Shown here: positions 42,067 through 44,239 of the stretch, piece after piece | How the letters are laid out: every line of letters begins with the position of its first letter | Numbering within the stretch: position 1 is the first letter of the stretch | Assembly (NCBI GenBank): GCA_016190695.1 | Contig: JACPQC010000026.1 | Coordinates: forward strand, 1 to 44,239 | Direction: 5' to 3' | Source of the DNA: Chloroflexota bacterium | GTDB lineage: Bacteria; Chloroflexota; Dehalococcoidia; Dehalococcoidales; RBG-16-60-22 | Length of the DNA: 44,239 nucleotides | Made by a program: the position numbers and the translations under genes | The notes under the pieces: generated by a model | The model's input: the letters and a program-made list of their open reading frames with translations, nothing else | Databases searched by the model: none | What the model was told of the DNA's origin: nothing

Positions 42067-42483
42067 TCACCTCTGGTACAGTATGACCGGACAGGGGGCA
42101 TTCTTGAGCACGTAGGGCACAACGCTGCCCAGGCTGAACTGGCCGAGGTGAACCTTGTGCTTGATGCCCATAACGATCACATCCACCTGCCGGTCAACCA
42201 CCTCGTCTATTATTGCCGGCCCGGCCTCGCGGGCTTGAAGCACGTCTGTCTCTATCTCCTGGTCTTCCTCGTCAGCTACGGTCTCCATGTGGTCCAGGAT
42301 AGCCTCAGCTTTCCTGATATCAATCTCTATCTCGGCGTCCAGCGGCAGGGAACGCTTTATGGTAATCACGTAGACGGCCCAAATCTTGCCCTTGTCTTTT
42401 TTGACCAGCCGGCAGGCCAGCCTCATGGCTTCTTCGTCTGCTTCAGTACCGCCTACCGGCACCAGTATTTTCTTGAACTCCAT
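42067..42483 (-). CDS. universal stress protein (UspA family)
   Basis: A 138-residue single-domain USP: FKKILVPVGGTEADEEAMRLA at the start, IDEVVDRQVDVIVMGIKHKV, then SLGSVVPYVLKNAPCPVILYQR. The usual ATP-binding G-2x-G-9x-G-S/T pattern is not cleanly present: the glycine-rich part reads GIKHKVHLGQFSLGSVV, so nucleotide binding is uncertain. It lies between the APC permease (74 bases) and the RCK genes (5 bases) and has its own promoter. In KimA-type K+ transporters a USP-like domain is fused to an APC permease and senses c-di-AMP; here the two are separate genes in the same order. That link is inference. Confidence 0.9.
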   Translation of the reverse strand: MEFKKILVPVGGTEADEEAMRLACRLVKKDKGKIWAVYVITIKRSLPLDAEIEIDIRKAEAILDHMETVADEEDQEIETDVLQAREAGPAIIDEVVDRQVDVIVMGIKHKVHLGQFSLGSVVPYVLKNAPCPVILYQR

Positions 42484-42509
42484 CGTTTTATCATTTCCAA
42501 TTTATGAGT

Positions 42510-42538
42510 AGTATAAACCATAACAACTCTGCTGACAA
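42510..42538 (-). promoter_or_regulatory. promoter of uspA-trkA-comEA series
   Basis: Minus strand: TTGTCA (42538-42533), a 17-bp spacer and TATACT (42515-42510), 27 bases before the uspA ATG. Confidence 0.65.
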
Positions 42539-42557
42539 CGGGTTGCCGGAATAAAGC

Positions 42558-44024
42558 TCAATTTTTGGCGCGTGGCCATCGGCGCTCTTCAGGAAGACGG
42601 GTCAGCGGCAGGTGCTGGCTGCGCCGGTAAAGATAGTATATCACCAGTCCCCCGGCCATCCATCCCAGGCCAGCCCACCGGCTATAGGGCTGGGTGATCA
42701 GGATGATTGCCCAGACTACGGTCGTGGCTGCCAGTCCCAGCATGGCGCTGACCGGTACTTCGCGCCCCCTGATGGTAACGTTAAAGGGGGGCTTGAAAGG
42801 GCGGGGCAGGTCCGGCTTTTTGTATCTGAGGCTGATTATGGAGGCATGGGCGAACATAAAGGCTATCAGCGAGCCAACGGCGTACAGCGCACCCATGTTT
42901 TCAAAGACGCTGGCATCGAAAAAGCCGGGGATCAGCACCACCAGGGCAACCATGCTGAACAGGATAATGGCGACGTGAGGGGTCTTGAAGCGTGAGTTAA
43001 GCCGGCTCAGGGCGGGGGGTATCATCTTGTGGCTGCCCAGGGAATAAGCCAGCCGGGATATGCCAATGAGACCGGCATTGGTGGCAATGAGCAAGATGGT
43101 GGCCGCCAGAATGGCTATCAGGGGTTTAAGGGTGTTGCTAATCAGGGCTATGGGGATATGAGTGGCGATGCCGGCTACCGGGTCCCTGGCCCATTCTGAT
43201 GATAGCTCCTGGGGCGACATGGCCGACAGCGATACCAGAGAGATGCCGGCGAAGATCACCAGCACGGTAATGATCATCATCACCAGCGCCCTGGGCACCC
43301 GCTCCTCCGGGTGCTTGGTCTCTTCGGCCATCTGGGACATGGTCTCGATGCCGGTATAGGCTATAGACGCCAGGGCGATGCCCAGGATCAGGTTGCTGGT
43401 ATCCGGCCAGTTGTCCAGCATCCGGCTGATCAGCACCGGCGGGTTGAACAGCAATATGAAGCCGATGATCACCAGCGCCACCTGGGTGGCAATATCCAGG
43501 ATGGCGGCGCCCACGTTGACCAGCGAGCTTTCCCTGATACCGATGACATTGATGACCATGAGGAAAAAGACGATAGCCATTGAGGTTATTGTGCCGATGA
43601 TCGGGGATGTCTTGAACGGCTCCCAGAAAAAGCCCAGGTACGGCGAAATGGTGAAAGCGGATATGGAGATGGTGACAATGTAGCTGAGCATCAGCGCCCA
43701 GCCGGCGATGAACCCGGCCAGGTCATTGAAGCCGTGCCTGGCGAAACTGGCTGAACCGCCGGCCTCGGGCAGGCTGGCAGTGCCTTCAGCATAGGACAGG
43801 GCGGTGAAGATAAAGAGCAGGCCGGCGGCACCCAGGGCGACCGGGGTAGCCCCCACCGCCACCAGCGCTACAATTCCCAGCGCATAGTAGATGGAAGAGC
43901 CAACGTTGCCGTAGCCGGCGCTGAAAATGGCTGAAATTCCCAGCACCCGCCTCAGCCGGAAGCGCTTTGTCCTTCTGGGACGGAAGATTCTGTCGCCTGG
44001 CTTAGGTCGCCACTCTTGTGCCAT
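42558..44024 (-). CDS. APC-superfamily permease (possible KimA-like K+ or amino-acid transporter)
   Basis: A 488-residue permease with about 12 membrane helices. Family segments are LGISAIFSAGYGNVGSSIYYALG (the unwound TM1 region), ALSYAEGTASLPEAGGSASFARHGFND, ILGIALASIAYTGIETMSQMAEET and the later YSLGSHKMIPP. A basic N-terminal tail (RRTKRFRLRRV) precedes TM1. The TM6 motif SIAYTGIETM is typical of amino-acid permeases. KimA-type potassium transporters belong to the same superfamily, carry a C-terminal USP domain, and are longer (about 600 residues). Here a separate USP and two RCK proteins follow, so the substrate may be K+ or an amino acid; sequence alone does not settle it. It has its own promoter at 44065-44093. 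Confidence 0.88.
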   Translation of the reverse strand: MAQEWRPKPGDRIFRPRRTKRFRLRRVLGISAIFSAGYGNVGSSIYYALGIVALVAVGATPVALGAAGLLFIFTALSYAEGTASLPEAGGSASFARHGFNDLAGFIAGWALMLSYIVTISISAFTISPYLGFFWEPFKTSPIIGTITSMAIVFFLMVINVIGIRESSLVNVGAAILDIATQVALVIIGFILLFNPPVLISRMLDNWPDTSNLILGIALASIAYTGIETMSQMAEETKHPEERVPRALVMMIITVLVIFAGISLVSLSAMSPQELSSEWARDPVAGIATHIPIALISNTLKPLIAILAATILLIATNAGLIGISRLAYSLGSHKMIPPALSRLNSRFKTPHVAIILFSMVALVVLIPGFFDASVFENMGALYAVGSLIAFMFAHASIISLRYKKPDLPRPFKPPFNVTIRGREVPVSAMLGLAATTVVWAIILITQPYSRWAGLGWMAGGLVIYYLYRRSQHLPLTRLPEERRWPRAKN

Positions 44025-44064
44025 AGCAGGTGCGTCGGGTCCACATTATGAAGGGCATTTGGAT

Positions 44065-44093
44065 ATTTTACGCCTATTTGCCGGGAGTGTCAA
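44065..44093 (-). promoter_or_regulatory. promoter of the APC permease gene
   Basis: Minus strand: TTGACA (44093-44088), a 17-bp spacer and TAAAAT (44070-44065). The leader to ATG 44024 is about 35 bases. Confidence 0.7.
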
Positions 44094-44115
44094 CGCCTCG
44101 CATTGACTCATAATA

Positions 44116-44168
44116 AGTGTTACCCAAGGAGGGGTAGTTGCGTCAATAATAGTGTTACCGAAAGGAGG
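44116..44168 (+). repeat. direct repeats at an insertion-sequence end
   Basis: AGTGTTACCCAAGGAGG (44116-44132) and AGTGTTACCGAAAGGAGG (44151-44168) are near-identical copies 35 bases apart. The second supplies the ribosome site of the transposase-like frame. They probably mark the left end of an insertion sequence. Confidence 0.55.
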
Positions 44169-44173
44169 TAAAG

Positions 44174-44239
44174 GTGACAAGACGCGGCATAATGGAATAC
44201 GCCCAGGCGATACGAGGCCGGTATTGCCGGGCAAATAAA
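44174..44239 (+). CDS. transposase/integrase N-terminus (cut by window edge)
   Basis: A GTG with AAAGGAGG upstream opens a frame that runs off the window after 22 codons: MTRRGIMEYAQAIRGRYCRA. Transposases with an integrase (rve) core that act on insertion sequences in Chloroflexota and Firmicutes often begin this way, with an MEYA...RxRY segment followed by a helix-turn-helix. The catalytic part is beyond the edge, so family and completeness are unknown. The direct repeats just upstream fit an IS terminus. Confidence 0.55.
   Translation, partial: MTRRGIMEYAQAIRGRYCRANK

Overview
The window is G+C-rich bacterial chromosome. Its gene content fits an uncultivated anaerobic or subsurface Chloroflexota, most likely Dehalococcoidia. 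The signs are a CIRCE-controlled groES-groEL, a small EF-Tu-domain-2-like protein beside ribH, a MutL of the endonuclease type, an RtcB/archease pair, and a multiheme cytochrome lipoprotein with a collagen-like linker. This assignment is inference from memory of gene families; no marker gene or rRNA lies in the window.

Layout. 1-1000: an A+T-richer strip with a hypothetical gene, a HicB-like stub and a small HNH-like gene. 1-2.6 kb: a Tat-exported molybdopterin sulfoxide reductase (MsrP type) translationally coupled to a MsrQ-like haem membrane protein. 3.0-4.4 kb: a tight three-gene operon of a HAD phosphatase, an unknown 88-residue protein and an archaeal-type CTP-dependent riboflavin kinase (DUF120). 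4.7-8.8 kb: two surface c-type cytochrome lipoproteins, one with an ethylbenzene-dehydrogenase-gamma-like domain and one an OmcA/MtrC-type decahaem protein. 9.1-13.3 kb: an HtrA-like protease, then MoxR, DUF58 and VWA proteins. 13.4-14.4 kb: a toxin-antitoxin operon split and flanked by MITE-like elements. 14.7-16.8 kb: groEL and groES (minus strand). 17-18.9 kb: an XRE regulator, DUF2851 and a methylase remnant. 18.9-29.5 kb: DUF502, RtcB, archease, a large PAS histidine kinase, an amidohydrolase, ribE-ribBA-ribH and a small EF-like protein. 30-35.3 kb: UvrD/PcrA helicase, a DUF4160/DUF2442 pair, a membrane protein and MutL. 35.6-44.0 kb: a long minus-strand series running from an APC permease through UspA, two TrkA/RCK proteins, ComEA, ComEC, LepB and PyrE to RmuC. 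The right edge cuts into an insertion sequence.

How the parts may work together. The two cytochromes share a 30-bp upstream motif, suggesting co-regulated extracellular or cell-surface electron transfer. Flavin genes occur in two places (HAD-RibK and RibE-RibBA-RibH) and could together supply most of FMN synthesis except RibD. Three promoters (XRE gene, DUF2851, mutL) carry the same palindrome in the same register between -35 and -10, suggesting a small regulon. The APC permease, UspA and two RCK proteins look like a transporter with its gating and sensing parts encoded separately.

The most noteworthy non-coding signals are the cytochrome motif, the XRE/DUF2851/mutL operator, CTAA-targeted MITEs (one with an empty-site paralogue in the window, one splitting a toxin-antitoxin operon), and several promoters placed so close to the start codon that the mRNA should be leaderless. 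No tRNA, rRNA, CRISPR array or known riboswitch was recognised. All family calls come from reading translated sequence by eye; no database search was run.
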